Below are positions 34,489-42,991 of a stretch of DNA of 64,000 bases, piece after piece. The notes below the pieces were generated by a model. It was not told where the DNA came from and did not search any database. It saw only the letters and a program-made list of their open reading frames with translations. The stretch is from Bacteroides clarus YIT 12056 (GTDB lineage: Bacteria > Bacteroidota > Bacteroidia > Bacteroidales > Bacteroidaceae): positions 124,001 through 188,000 of the forward strand of contig NZ_FQWK01000001.1 of NCBI RefSeq assembly GCF_900129655.1. The letters are read 5' to 3'. Made by a program: the position numbers and the translations under genes. Numbering within the stretch: the first letter of the stretch is position 1; the number at the start of each line of letters is the position of its first letter.

Positions 34489-34614
34489 GAAGGGCGATGC
34501 CAAGAAATACGGAATAATGCGGATAGAGATTATAGATTGGCTATATGGAGCCCGGTTTATCTTTTTTCGTTTACATTGATTTAGATTTCGGAGTATTATA
34601 AAAAAGGATTTAAC

Positions 34615-35145
34615 TTATTGGTTTATTGCCGTAATCAAAGATGTTATGTTTTGTTCTTTTACAAATTGTTCGAAGTCGTTCTTTGAACGTCCGTCCAGCT
34701 TTAATTCATTATTCCAAACAGGCAGCCTTTTGCGGCAGATAATATGTGTTAGTATCAGACAGAACTCAACAATTAAGGGATTGTGCTCTTTTCCCGTATC
34801 GTACCAGCATATTTCTAATTTATGGATAGAGTTTCTTTGCATCAATCGAGGCCATAATATACTTCTAAAGACAAGTTCGCCCGATAAATCATCCTTCTGC
34901 CGCCCGTAAAGTCTCCTTCGCAGTCCGCCCTTGCGGGGGATGAGACGGTTGTCTTCAAAGTGGCCGGAACTGCCTATGTAAACGATTTCTTTATCGCCTT
35001 TATCTTTGGGATAGCCATATACGATATATACGCCGCAACACTTGTCTATATTTTCATATTGGATTTCCATGCACTTTGCTTTCAGATTATCTTCAATGCC
35101 GAAAGAGAAGGAACCGTTGCTGTATTTCTTTATAAATTCGAACAT
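34615..35145 (-). CDS. GIY-YIG-like domain protein, unknown function
   Basis: A 176-residue protein, AT-richer than its neighbours. Residues about 35-85 show the GIY-YIG pattern: CCGVYIVYGYPKDKGDKEIV then VYIGSSG, followed by a basic GGLRRRLYGRQ helix. This fold is found in homing endonucleases, UvrC and some repair nucleases. A C-terminal Glu expected in the active site could be the one in LIVEFCLIL, but I cannot be sure. It lies downstream of a tRNA-Pro gene and may be an acquired gene. It has its own promoter element at 35195-35202. Confidence 0.72.
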   Translation of the reverse strand: MFEFIKKYSNGSFSFGIEDNLKAKCMEIQYENIDKCCGVYIVYGYPKDKGDKEIVYIGSSGHFEDNRLIPRKGGLRRRLYGRQKDDLSGELVFRSILWPRLMQRNSIHKLEICWYDTGKEHNPLIVEFCLILTHIICRKRLPVWNNELKLDGRSKNDFEQFVKEQNITSLITAINQ

Positions 35146-35194
35146 AGGCTAATGTTAAGGATTGTATTGAAACTATTAAGGGTGAATTTGAAAG

Positions 35195-35202
35195 CAAAGA
35201 TA
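35195..35202 (-). promoter_or_regulatory. -7 element for the GIY-YIG-like gene
   Basis: Reads TATCTTTG on the minus strand, 50 bases before the ATG. Confidence 0.45.
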
Positions 35203-35280
35203 GGAATTTATGGATTGGTATTGCTTATATTTCTTTTTGAAGCCGAAAAATTTAATAAAAATGTAATCGCTATAAAGAAA

Positions 35281-35309
35281 AAGGAGCTAAGCCATTGACT
35301 TAACTCCTT
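35281..35309 (-). terminator. terminator of tRNA-Pro
   Basis: An 11-bp stem with one mismatch (35281-35291 with 35299-35309), a 7-nt loop, and on the minus strand a following run rich in T. It lies 13 bases after the tRNA 3' end. Confidence 0.75.
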
Positions 35310-35321
35310 GATAATTACCAG

Positions 35322-35396
35322 TCGGGGTGACTGGATTCGAACCAGCGACCACACGCCCCCCAGACGCGTACTCTAACCGGGCTGAGCTACACCCCG
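35322..35396 (-). tRNA. tRNA-Pro (anticodon GGG)
   Basis: The minus-strand sequence folds into a full cloverleaf of 75 nt. The acceptor stem is CGGGGTG with CACCCCG and discriminator A, the T arm is CTGGTTCGAATCCAG, and the anticodon loop is CTGGGGG with GGG at positions 34-36. CCA is not encoded. It has a two-box promoter upstream and a terminator downstream. Confidence 0.93.
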
Positions 35397-35407
35397 AATT
35401 GCGGATG

Positions 35408-35438
35408 CAAAAGTACGGCTTTATTTTGAAATAGCAAA
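35408..35438 (-). promoter_or_regulatory. complete promoter for tRNA-Pro
   Basis: On the minus strand TTTG (35438-35435), 19 bases, then TACTTTTG (35415-35408), 12 bases before the tRNA 5' end. Both boxes and the spacing match consensus. Confidence 0.7.
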
Positions 35439-35503
35439 TAATTCCTTAACTTTTTGCTCCTTTATTTTGTAACTTCTTTATATTCTTTATGCTAATAAGG
35501 AGC

Positions 35504-36565
35504 TTATACACCCATACATTCCCGATAAAAGTCGAATACCTCGAATATTGTTTCTTTGTCTGCCGTTTGATTCAAACAAATATCCCCGACTTCTTTAAGC
35601 AGTGTGAAGTTAATGATGCCGGCGGTATTTTTCTTGTCATGCTGCATCAGTTCATACAAGCGGTCATATTGTTTGCAGTTAAAAGCAAAGGCTCCGTAAT
35701 TCTCCTTGATAAACTGAATGGTTTGACGCATCTTTTCTTTAGGGAAGCCCGTTTGTATATGCGAAAGATAAAGTTCGCATACTATTCCCCACGCTACGGC
35801 ATAACCATGGAGTACCGGACGGTTCTCTGCCAAGGCAAGGCTCTCGAAAGCATGCCCTACGGTATGGCCGAGGTTAAGCGCTTTACGTATACCATGTTCT
35901 TGGGGGTCTTGTTCTACAATATCTTCTTTCACTTGAACAGAACGGCCTACCATTGCTTTGAGAGCAGTATAGTTTATGTTTTCCGTATCGAAAGATAATA
36001 ATTCTGTTAAATGTTCGGGAGTGCTGATTAGACCATGTTTCAGCATTTCGGCGTAACCGGAGAAGAAATTATGGGAATCGAGACTACGTAAGAATTCGGT
36101 TTCCAACAATACGCTGGCGGCAGGTGCAAAAACTCCGATTTCGTTTTTCAATCCGTTGAAATTAATACCTGTTTTTCCGCCTACCGATGCATCTACCATA
36201 GCAAGCAAGGTCGTGGGGATATTGATATAAGCTATTCCTCGCTTAAAGGTGGAAGCGGCAAAACCGCCGAGATCGGTTACCATACCGCCGCCCAAATTTA
36301 TTAATAGTGAGTGGCGGGTAGCTCCTTGCTCGCTTAAAGCCTGCCACACCGAAGCCAGTGTTTCCAGATTCTTATGCATATCTTCTGCTCCGATAATGAT
36401 TTCGGCAGCATCTTGCAGTGCGGGAATACTTTGCAGTTGCGGCAAACAAAGACGGTGGGTATGTTCGTCGGTAAGGATGAAGAGCTTATCGTGAGGACAC
36501 TTCTCAATGGCATGCGTCAGACTGCTTTCGAGTTTTTCGCAAAGGATTACTTCTTGTTTACTCAT
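35504..36565 (-). CDS. aroB: 3-dehydroquinate synthase
   Basis: A 353-residue NAD+- and metal-dependent enzyme that converts DAHP to 3-dehydroquinate, the second step of the shikimate pathway. LINLGGGMVTDLGGFAASTFKRG is the NAD-binding glycine region. IPTTLLAMVDASVGGKTGIN follows, and LNLGHTVGHAFESL carries metal-binding histidines, as does LHGYAVAWG. Length is typical. It is single on its strand, divergent from the next gene, with aroA about 11 kb away rather than adjacent. Confidence 0.95.
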   Translation of the reverse strand: MSKQEVILCEKLESSLTHAIEKCPHDKLFILTDEHTHRLCLPQLQSIPALQDAAEIIIGAEDMHKNLETLASVWQALSEQGATRHSLLINLGGGMVTDLGGFAASTFKRGIAYINIPTTLLAMVDASVGGKTGINFNGLKNEIGVFAPAASVLLETEFLRSLDSHNFFSGYAEMLKHGLISTPEHLTELLSFDTENINYTALKAMVGRSVQVKEDIVEQDPQEHGIRKALNLGHTVGHAFESLALAENRPVLHGYAVAWGIVCELYLSHIQTGFPKEKMRQTIQFIKENYGAFAFNCKQYDRLYELMQHDKKNTAGIINFTLLKEVGDICLNQTADKETIFEVFDFYRECMGV

Positions 36566-36598
36566 GAGAAAATTGCAGATTTATGATTTATTGCGGGA

Positions 36599-36606
36599 CA
36601 AAGATA
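36599..36606 (-). promoter_or_regulatory. -7 element for aroB
   Basis: Reads TATCTTTG on the minus strand, 34 bases before the aroB start. Confidence 0.5.
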
Positions 36607-36626
36607 ATTCTTTCGACAATAAATGC

Positions 36627-36634
36627 TACCTTTG
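36627..36634 (+). promoter_or_regulatory. -7 element for the small membrane protein at 36676
   Basis: TACCTTTG, a full match, 42 bases before the ATG and divergent from the aroB element. Confidence 0.5.
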
Positions 36635-36675
36635 TCTCACGAAAATAAATCTGAAACCATAATTTTGAAATCCAA

Positions 36676-37089
36676 ATGAAAGCTTTACTTCCCGTATATT
36701 GTCGTCCGCTTGGATATTGTATAATTGCGCTCGCTTTGTTTCTGCCGTTCTTAATGGTGATGATGGGCAGGGTAACGGATGCTAATTTGTTGTTTTATAA
36801 GGAATGTTCCAAACTTTTGATGATGTTGGGGGCATTGATGATAATATTCGCTTTGACAAAAAATGAATGTAAAGAGGTGGAGGCAATACGTAACAAAGCT
36901 ACGCGGAACGCTATGTTCTTGACGGTGTTTTTCATCTTTGGTAACATGCTTTATCGTGTGGCACAAGGTGATTTGATGTCTGTAGACTCCTCTTCTTTCT
37001 TGATATTCCTGATTATAAATGTTCTTTGTCTTGAATTTGGTATAAAGAAAGCGACTGTTGACCGGTTATTTAAGCGGAATAATCGATAA
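36676..37089 (+). CDS. four-helix membrane protein, unknown function
   Basis: A 137-residue protein with four predicted membrane helices (YCIIALALFLPFLMVMMG, LLMMLGALMIIFALT, NAMFLTVFFIFGNMLYRV and SFLIFLIINVLCLEFGI). Short polar loops separate them and the tail is basic. No motif that I recognise. It has its own promoter element and is followed after 100 bases by the outer-membrane barrel gene, so a link is possible but not shown. Confidence 0.75.
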   Translation: MKALLPVYCRPLGYCIIALALFLPFLMVMMGRVTDANLLFYKECSKLLMMLGALMIIFALTKNECKEVEAIRNKATRNAMFLTVFFIFGNMLYRVAQGDLMSVDSSSFLIFLIINVLCLEFGIKKATVDRLFKRNNR

Positions 37090-37189
37090 TTAAATAAAAT
37101 CAATCTGTTAGGCATTAAACCTTTTGTCCGTAAGTTTGTCAAATGAAGCAGTTACAAATAAACATTGTTGATCATTTAGAAGACAGGGC

Positions 37190-40102
37190 ATGAAAAGAAT
37201 TATCACCGGAGCAATGTTGTTGCTGGCAACGGCATTATCCGCTTTTTCACAAACAAAAAACATTACCGTCTCCGGTCGTGTGGTTGAGGATACGAACGAA
37301 CCTGCGGTACAAGCTACTATTCAGTTACTTTCATTGCCGGACAGCGCCTATGCTGCCGGTGTCGCTACTACAGGAAATGGCTATTTTACCTTGCCGAAGG
37401 TGAATGCCGGGAAGTATGTATTGAAAGTTTCCTATATCGGTTTTAAGAATAAATTTATCCCTTTGCATCTGTATGCCAATGTACTGAATAAGAATGTCGG
37501 TACGGTAACGCTCGAAACGGATGCCATTATGCTCGCTGAAGCCGTGATAACCGCCGAAGCGCCGCAAGTACAAGTGGTGGAAGATACATTAATGTATAAT
37601 TCTACCGCTTACCGTACTCCGGAAGGCGCGATGCTGGAAGAATTGGTGAAGAAACTTCCCGGTGCCGAAATTGATGACGACGGTAACGTGAAGATTAATG
37701 GTAAGGAGTTGAAGAAAATTATGGTAGATGGCAAAGAATTCTTTGGCGGTGATGTAAAAACCGGATTGAAGAATTTGCCCGTCGATATGATTGATAAACT
37801 GAAAACCTACGATAAGAAATCAGACCTGGCACGTATCACCGGTATAGACGACGGTGAAGAGGAAACGGTGCTTGACCTCACTGTGAAGAAAGGCATGAAC
37901 AGGGGCTGGTTTGGTAATGCGGATGTTGCTTATGGTACGGAAGACCGCTATATGGCTCGTATGATGGTGAATCATTTTGTGGATAAAACGCAGTTCTCCT
38001 TGATCGGTTCGGCGAATAATGTCAATGACCAAGGCTTCTCGGGCGGTGGCGGTGGTCCGCGTTGGCGCAGAAATAACGGTTTGGTGGCTACTAAAACGTT
38101 GGGTGCGAATTTCGCTACGGAAACATCCAAACTGGAAGTTGGCGGCAGCGCCCGATATAATTATAGAGGCGCGGATATTATCAGTACCAACTCTTCCGAA
38201 CGTTTCCTGCAGAACGGAAACTCGTATTCAAACTCCAATTCCGTCAATAGGAACAAGAATATAGACTTTAATGCTGATTTCCGTTTGGAGTGGAAGCCGG
38301 ATTCAATGACCAATATTATTTTCCGTCCGAACTTCTCTTATGGTAAAACGAATAATGCTTCCGGATCGGAGTCGGGAACATTCAATATCGACCCGTATAG
38401 TTTGGTTGCCAACCCGAACGATTTCCTCAATTTCGACCAGATGACAGATGATCCTTTGGAAGATATTCGTGTCAATGCTACGAACGACGCTTCTTTAAGT
38501 AAAAGTAAGAGTATCTCTACAGCGGCTACTTTGCAGCTGAACAGGAAACTTAATGACAGAGGACGTAATGTTACTTTTCGCGGACGTTTTGGTTACGGGG
38601 ATAATGATAATGACCAATATACGCAGTCAGAAACTCGTTACTATCAGATATTGAATGCATTGGGAGGTGACTCCATCCTGTATCGTAACCAATACATTAC
38701 GACTCCCACCCGCAATTATAATTATAGCGCCCAAATTACATACAGCGAGCCGATTGCACGGGCTGCTTTTTTACAGTTCAGTTATCAGTTCCAGTATAAG
38801 TATAGTGAGAGCGATAAGACTACGTTTGATATGTTGAGCTTTCCCGAATGGGATATTAACGGACCATTACCTGCAGGATATGAAACGCATCCGGTGGATA
38901 GTTTGGGCAAATATGCAGAGTATAGGTACTATAATCATGATGCGTCTGTATCGTTGCGTTTCATCCGTGAAAAGTATCAGTTGAGCGCGGGAATGTCTTT
39001 CCAGCCGCAACATTCGGTACTGTCCTACAAACGTGGTGATTATATGATTGATACGACACGTAACGTATTTAACTTTGCTCCGAATATTGATTTTCGCTAC
39101 CGTTTCTCCAAAGTGAGCCAGTTACGTTTCATGTATCGTGGGCGTAGCAGTCAGCCGAGTATGGAGAACTTATTGCCGATTGCCGATAATTCAAATCCAC
39201 TGAACATCAAAGTGGGTAATCCCGGCCTGAAACCTGCGTTTACGCATAATATGCGTTTGTTTTATAATACATATAACGCAGAACTGCAGCGTGGTATGAT
39301 GACACATGTCAGCTTCTCGACGACTCAGAATAGTATCAGCAACAGTACGATATATAATGAGCAAACCGGTGGGCGAACTACCACTCCGAAGAATATCAAT
39401 GGTAATTGGAACGCTTTCGGCATGTTTGGATTCAATACGGCATTGAAGAATAAGAAGTTTACGATAAATTCTTTCTCGAATATCAATTATGCCAATAATG
39501 TAGCTTTCCTATACAATAAGGATACAAAGGTGGACGATAAGAATACCACTACCGGATTAACGCTGAGTGAACGGTTGAACGGAGCTTATCGTAACGATTG
39601 GTTTGAATTTGGACTGAACGGTTCTATTTCTTATACGGCCGAGCGCAGCAAATTGCGTCCGGAGAATAATCAAGAACCTTATACCTTCTCTTACGGTGCT
39701 TTGACTAATATAACGATGCCCTGGAAGATGACGCTTTCTACCAATATTACCAATCAGAGCCGTCGCGGCTATACGGATAGCAGCATGAACCGTAACGAAT
39801 TGATTTGGAATGCCCAACTTTCGCAGTCTTTCCTGAAAGGTGCGGCTACTGTAAGTTTTGAGATGTACGATATACTGAAACAGCAGAGTAATATCAGTCG
39901 TTCGTTGACGGCAGATGCACGTTCGGTATCTTCTTATAACGGTATCAACAGCTATTGTATGCTGCACTTTATTTATCGCTTGAATATCTTTGGCAGTAAG
40001 GCTGCTCGCGAAAGCATGCAGGGGCGAAGAGGGTTTGGCGGCCCTGGCGGCCATCCGGGAGGACATCGGGGCGGATTTGGCGGTGGGCGTCGTCCGTTTT
40101 AA
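37190..40102 (+). CDS. outer-membrane beta-barrel protein with CarboxypepD_reg-like domain, TonB-receptor-like
   Basis: A 970-residue protein with a signal peptide (MKRIITGAMLLLATALSAFS). Residues about 24-105 form a CarboxypepD_reg-like domain (NITVSGRVVEDTNEPAVQAT). A plug-like stretch follows: EELVKKLPGAEIDDDGNVKI with KIMVDGKEFFGGDVKTGLKN. A long region of alternating beta-strands makes the barrel. The family is the beta-barrel type 3 group, not a canonical SusC; no SusD partner follows. After the last strand (YCMLHFIYRLNIFG) there is a tail of about 35 residues rich in Gly, His and Arg (for example GGHPGGHRGGFGGGRRPF). The ligand is unknown. Confidence 0.88.
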   Translation: MKRIITGAMLLLATALSAFSQTKNITVSGRVVEDTNEPAVQATIQLLSLPDSAYAAGVATTGNGYFTLPKVNAGKYVLKVSYIGFKNKFIPLHLYANVLNKNVGTVTLETDAIMLAEAVITAEAPQVQVVEDTLMYNSTAYRTPEGAMLEELVKKLPGAEIDDDGNVKINGKELKKIMVDGKEFFGGDVKTGLKNLPVDMIDKLKTYDKKSDLARITGIDDGEEETVLDLTVKKGMNRGWFGNADVAYGTEDRYMARMMVNHFVDKTQFSLIGSANNVNDQGFSGGGGGPRWRRNNGLVATKTLGANFATETSKLEVGGSARYNYRGADIISTNSSERFLQNGNSYSNSNSVNRNKNIDFNADFRLEWKPDSMTNIIFRPNFSYGKTNNASGSESGTFNIDPYSLVANPNDFLNFDQMTDDPLEDIRVNATNDASLSKSKSISTAATLQLNRKLNDRGRNVTFRGRFGYGDNDNDQYTQSETRYYQILNALGGDSILYRNQYITTPTRNYNYSAQITYSEPIARAAFLQFSYQFQYKYSESDKTTFDMLSFPEWDINGPLPAGYETHPVDSLGKYAEYRYYNHDASVSLRFIREKYQLSAGMSFQPQHSVLSYKRGDYMIDTTRNVFNFAPNIDFRYRFSKVSQLRFMYRGRSSQPSMENLLPIADNSNPLNIKVGNPGLKPAFTHNMRLFYNTYNAELQRGMMTHVSFSTTQNSISNSTIYNEQTGGRTTTPKNINGNWNAFGMFGFNTALKNKKFTINSFSNINYANNVAFLYNKDTKVDDKNTTTGLTLSERLNGAYRNDWFEFGLNGSISYTAERSKLRPENNQEPYTFSYGALTNITMPWKMTLSTNITNQSRRGYTDSSMNRNELIWNAQLSQSFLKGAATVSFEMYDILKQQSNISRSLTADARSVSSYNGINSYCMLHFIYRLNIFGSKAARESMQGRRGFGGPGGHPGGHRGGFGGGRRPF

Positions 40103-40175
40103 TGTTAATCAATGTAATAGGTCGTAAAAATCCCTTTGTTTTTTATACATTTGTTTTACTCTTTATGACAAATGT

Positions 40176-41615
40176 ATGTTTGATTGGAACCTCATAGCCA
40201 GCCTGATTGCCACAGTAGCATTTGATATAATCTATTTTGGTGCAATTATCGGAACAATTACGGTCATCATCCTCGACAACCGAAATCCGGTAAAGACGAT
40301 GGCGTGGATATTGATATTAATGTTTCTGCCATTAGCGGGGCTTGTGCTTTACTTCTTCTTCGGTCGTAGTCAACGGCGTGTACGTGTCATCGGGAAGAAG
40401 AGCTACAACCGTTTGCTGAAGAAGCCGATGGCGGAATATCTTGCCCAGAATTCGTGTGTACTTCCGATGAATTACAGCCGTCTCATCGCCCTGTTCCGTA
40501 ATACTAACCAAGCATTTCCTTTTGACGGAAACCGTGTGGAAGTCTATACGAGAGGGCTTTCCATGCTCCAGTCCTTGTTGCGCGAGTTGCAGAAGGCTAC
40601 GAAACATATCCACATGGAGTTCTATATTTTTGAGGATGATGCCATCGGGCGTATGGTGCGAGATGTATTGGTAGATAAGGCAAGACAGGGGGTAGAGGTA
40701 CGTGTTATTTATGATGATGTGGGATGCTGGCATGTTCCCCACCGTTTTTATGATCAGATGCGTGAGGCGGGCGTGGAAGTGCGTAGCTTTTTGAAGGTTC
40801 GTTTTCCATTGTTTACCAGTAAGGTGAACTATCGTAATCACCGTAAGATTGTGGTCATTGACGGGCGTATCGGATTTGTCGGCGGAATGAATTTGGCAGA
40901 GCGTTATATGCGCGGATTCTCTTGGGGTATCTGGCGTGATACTCATATTTTGCTGGATGGTAAAGCTGTGCACGGCTTGCAGACGGCATTTTTGCTCGAC
41001 TGGTATTTTGTAGATCGTACTTTGATAACGTCCGCCCGCTATTTTCCAAAAGTCGATAATTGCGGAACCTCGTTGGCGCAGATTGTAACAAGCGAACCGA
41101 TAGGCCCTTGGAAAGAGATTATGCAGGGACTTGTCATGGCGATAACCGGTGCACGAAAATATTTCTACATACAAACTCCTTATTTCCTGCCGACGGAGGC
41201 CGTTGCCGTAGCAATGCAGACAGCGGCTTTAGCAGGAGTTGATGTGCGTTTGATGCTCCCTTACCGTGCAGATAACAGGCTGACGCATTTAGGCTCTTGT
41301 TCTTATTTGGCAGAAGCATTACGGGCGGGAGTGAAAGTTTATTTCTATAAAAAAGGATTTCTGCACTCCAAATTGATGGTTTCGGATGATGAATTATCTA
41401 CTGTAGGCTCTACAAATGTGGACTTCCGCAGTTTTGAACATAACTTTGAAGTGAATGCATTTATATACGATACTGAAACGGCTCTCCAGATGCGTGAGAT
41501 ATTTCTGCAGGATCAACGGGAGTGTGTACAAGTATTCTCCAAGAACTGGGAAAAACGACCGTGGTATCGTAAGGCGGCAGAGAGTGTGGTGCGTTTGCTG
41601 GCACCACTTTTATAG
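40176..41615 (+). CDS. cls: cardiolipin synthase, phospholipase D family
   Basis: A 479-residue membrane enzyme that joins two phosphatidylglycerols or a related pair into cardiolipin. Two N-terminal helices (IATVAFDIIYFGAIIGTITV and MAWILILMFLPLAGLVLYFFFG) precede two HKD motifs: HRKIVVIDGRIGFVGGMN (about 227) and HSKLMVSDDELSTVGSTN (about 390). Both have the His, Lys and Asp of the PLD active site. Length equals typical ClsA. It follows the barrel gene by 73 bases with its own TACATTTG element at 40146-40153 and is convergent with rsmD. Confidence 0.94.
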   Translation: MFDWNLIASLIATVAFDIIYFGAIIGTITVIILDNRNPVKTMAWILILMFLPLAGLVLYFFFGRSQRRVRVIGKKSYNRLLKKPMAEYLAQNSCVLPMNYSRLIALFRNTNQAFPFDGNRVEVYTRGLSMLQSLLRELQKATKHIHMEFYIFEDDAIGRMVRDVLVDKARQGVEVRVIYDDVGCWHVPHRFYDQMREAGVEVRSFLKVRFPLFTSKVNYRNHRKIVVIDGRIGFVGGMNLAERYMRGFSWGIWRDTHILLDGKAVHGLQTAFLLDWYFVDRTLITSARYFPKVDNCGTSLAQIVTSEPIGPWKEIMQGLVMAITGARKYFYIQTPYFLPTEAVAVAMQTAALAGVDVRLMLPYRADNRLTHLGSCSYLAEALRAGVKVYFYKKGFLHSKLMVSDDELSTVGSTNVDFRSFEHNFEVNAFIYDTETALQMREIFLQDQRECVQVFSKNWEKRPWYRKAAESVVRLLAPLL

Positions 41616-41619
41616 TTGA

Positions 41620-41677
41620 AAGTTGAGAGTTTGCCACACAGTGAAACTTTCACCTTTCAGCTATCAACTCTCAACTT
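41620..41677. terminator. 12-bp inverted repeat between cls and rsmD
   Basis: AAGTTGAGAGTT (41620-41631) is paired exactly by AACTCTCAACTT (41666-41677), with a 34-nt loop. On the plus strand it ends in an A-rich run and on the minus strand it overlaps the end of rsmD. It may stop both convergent transcripts, but the loop is long and the T-run poor. Confidence 0.5.
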
Positions 41678-42205
41678 AAAAAAGGAGAAGTTTACGCTAC
41701 CGTATACTCTTCTTTCTACAAAATGAGGATGGCTTTCAAAATTATTGCTTTTTCCATGTTCCAGAACAAACAGACCGTCTTCTTTTAAAAGGTTATTTTC
41801 AAAAATCAGGTCAGGTAGAGTTTCAAGTCCTTTTAGCTCGTAAGGCGGGTCGGCAAAGATGAAGTCGAACTGCTCTCGGCCGCCTCGTATGTATTTGAAT
41901 ACATCACCGCGGACGGGTAGACATTTGTCGGTTTTCAGTTCTTGCATCACTTTACAGATAAAGGCGTAATGGTCACGGTCTCTTTCTATACTGATAACCT
42001 GGTCGCAACCTCTGGACACAAGTTCTATGCTGATACTGCCTGTACCGGCAAACAGGTCAAGGGCACGTACACCCTCCTCAAAGTCGAGATAGTTGGATAG
42101 TACGTTGAACAGGTTTTCTTTGGCAAAATCCGTAGTCGGGCGTGCTTTGAATGTATGAGGCACATCAAAGCGTCTTCTTTTATATATTCCGCTGATTACT
42201 CGCAT
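41657..42205 (-). CDS. rsmD: 16S rRNA (guanine966-N2)-methyltransferase
   Basis: A 182-residue SAM-dependent methyltransferase that modifies G966 in the 30S subunit. MRVISGIYKRRRFDVP is the typical start, ARPTTDFAKENLFNVL the RsmD segment, LDLFAGTGSISIELVSRGC the SAM-binding motif I, and FIFADPPY the catalytic DPPY. Its 5' end overlaps the DUF3822 gene by ten bases. The stop lies in an inverted repeat shared with the convergent cls gene. Confidence 0.94.
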   Translation of the reverse strand: MRVISGIYKRRRFDVPHTFKARPTTDFAKENLFNVLSNYLDFEEGVRALDLFAGTGSISIELVSRGCDQVISIERDRDHYAFICKVMQELKTDKCLPVRGDVFKYIRGGREQFDFIFADPPYELKGLETLPDLIFENNLLKEDGLFVLEHGKSNNFESHPHFVERRVYGSVNFSFFKLRVDS

Positions 42206-42975
42206 AGGTTAATGGCTTGCAGGTCAAGATTAGTGGCAGGGTTCATGATGAATACCTGTCGGATGAATTTTCTCAGTTCGGGTAGCAGTTGCTCTTTGTC
42301 GGACAGTTCGCCGGTAAGGTGAAGTTCGTCGCGTTCCTGTTCCATGCCGAGTTGTTTCCATATATAGAGGATGTAGTAGATACGGTCGTTGGCTTCCTTG
42401 CACGCAAAAGCGTTGGCGAATGTCAACCGGCCACGTTCGTAGGTGTATATGTCTACTGCTTCTTTACGTAGATGTACATACATTTTCCGGCAGTTACCCA
42501 GCCGGCTTTTAGTCGCAAAGTATTCTATAAACGGACTTGCTTGAGAATAGAAACGGATGTTCGGATATTGTTCCCGTAAAAGTGAACAAGTACTTTTATC
42601 CATACCGAACAGTACGACTATATTGTTTTTGTGCAAAATATTATATTGTACCAGTTCGTTTTCCTGCTTGGGGTGATTATGATAGAATACGGTTTCTACC
42701 TGTTCATCCTCAAAAAACTCTAAAGGAATGAATGTGAAGCGCTTGTTTGCCATGAGCACATTGACACGGCGGAAAGCGAAGTTCAGCCATTCCACTTCCC
42801 GGAAAGTTTGTTTCAGGTTGGCGGTGAGAGATAAAGAATCGTCTACCTCACGCTCATAGAAAGAAACTTCACCGTCGCCGAGAGGGTTGAATATAGAAAA
42901 AGAAAATCCATCCGTACTGAGACGGATGGATAAGGTATATTGTTCCGATTTACTAAAATCAGTTGTTTCTATCAT
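42196..42975 (-). CDS. DUF3822 protein, actin-like ATPase fold candidate
   Basis: A 259-residue protein, probably cytoplasmic. The pattern (SLRLSTDGFSFSIFNP-like opening, PLEFFEDEQVETVFYHNHPK, NIVVLFGMDKSTCSLLREQY and YVHLRKEAVDIYTYERGRLTFANAF) and its place upstream of rsmD match the Bacteroidetes family DUF3822. From memory a B. theta member has a solved structure with an actin-like (PilM-related) ATPase fold; that should be checked. The function is not known. It lies 16 bases after the 228-residue protein and overlaps rsmD by ten bases, so the three genes form an operon. Confidence 0.82.
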   Translation of the reverse strand: MIETTDFSKSEQYTLSIRLSTDGFSFSIFNPLGDGEVSFYEREVDDSLSLTANLKQTFREVEWLNFAFRRVNVLMANKRFTFIPLEFFEDEQVETVFYHNHPKQENELVQYNILHKNNIVVLFGMDKSTCSLLREQYPNIRFYSQASPFIEYFATKSRLGNCRKMYVHLRKEAVDIYTYERGRLTFANAFACKEANDRIYYILYIWKQLGMEQERDELHLTGELSDKEQLLPELRKFIRQVFIMNPATNLDLQAINLCE

Positions 42976-42991
42976 ACGTATTGTCGGTGGA

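Noticed and set aside
35322-35396. Attachment site of an integrated island at tRNA-Pro
   Set aside because: No second copy of the tRNA 3' end, no integrase and no mobility genes were seen within the flanking region. Only the composition and one gene hint at it.
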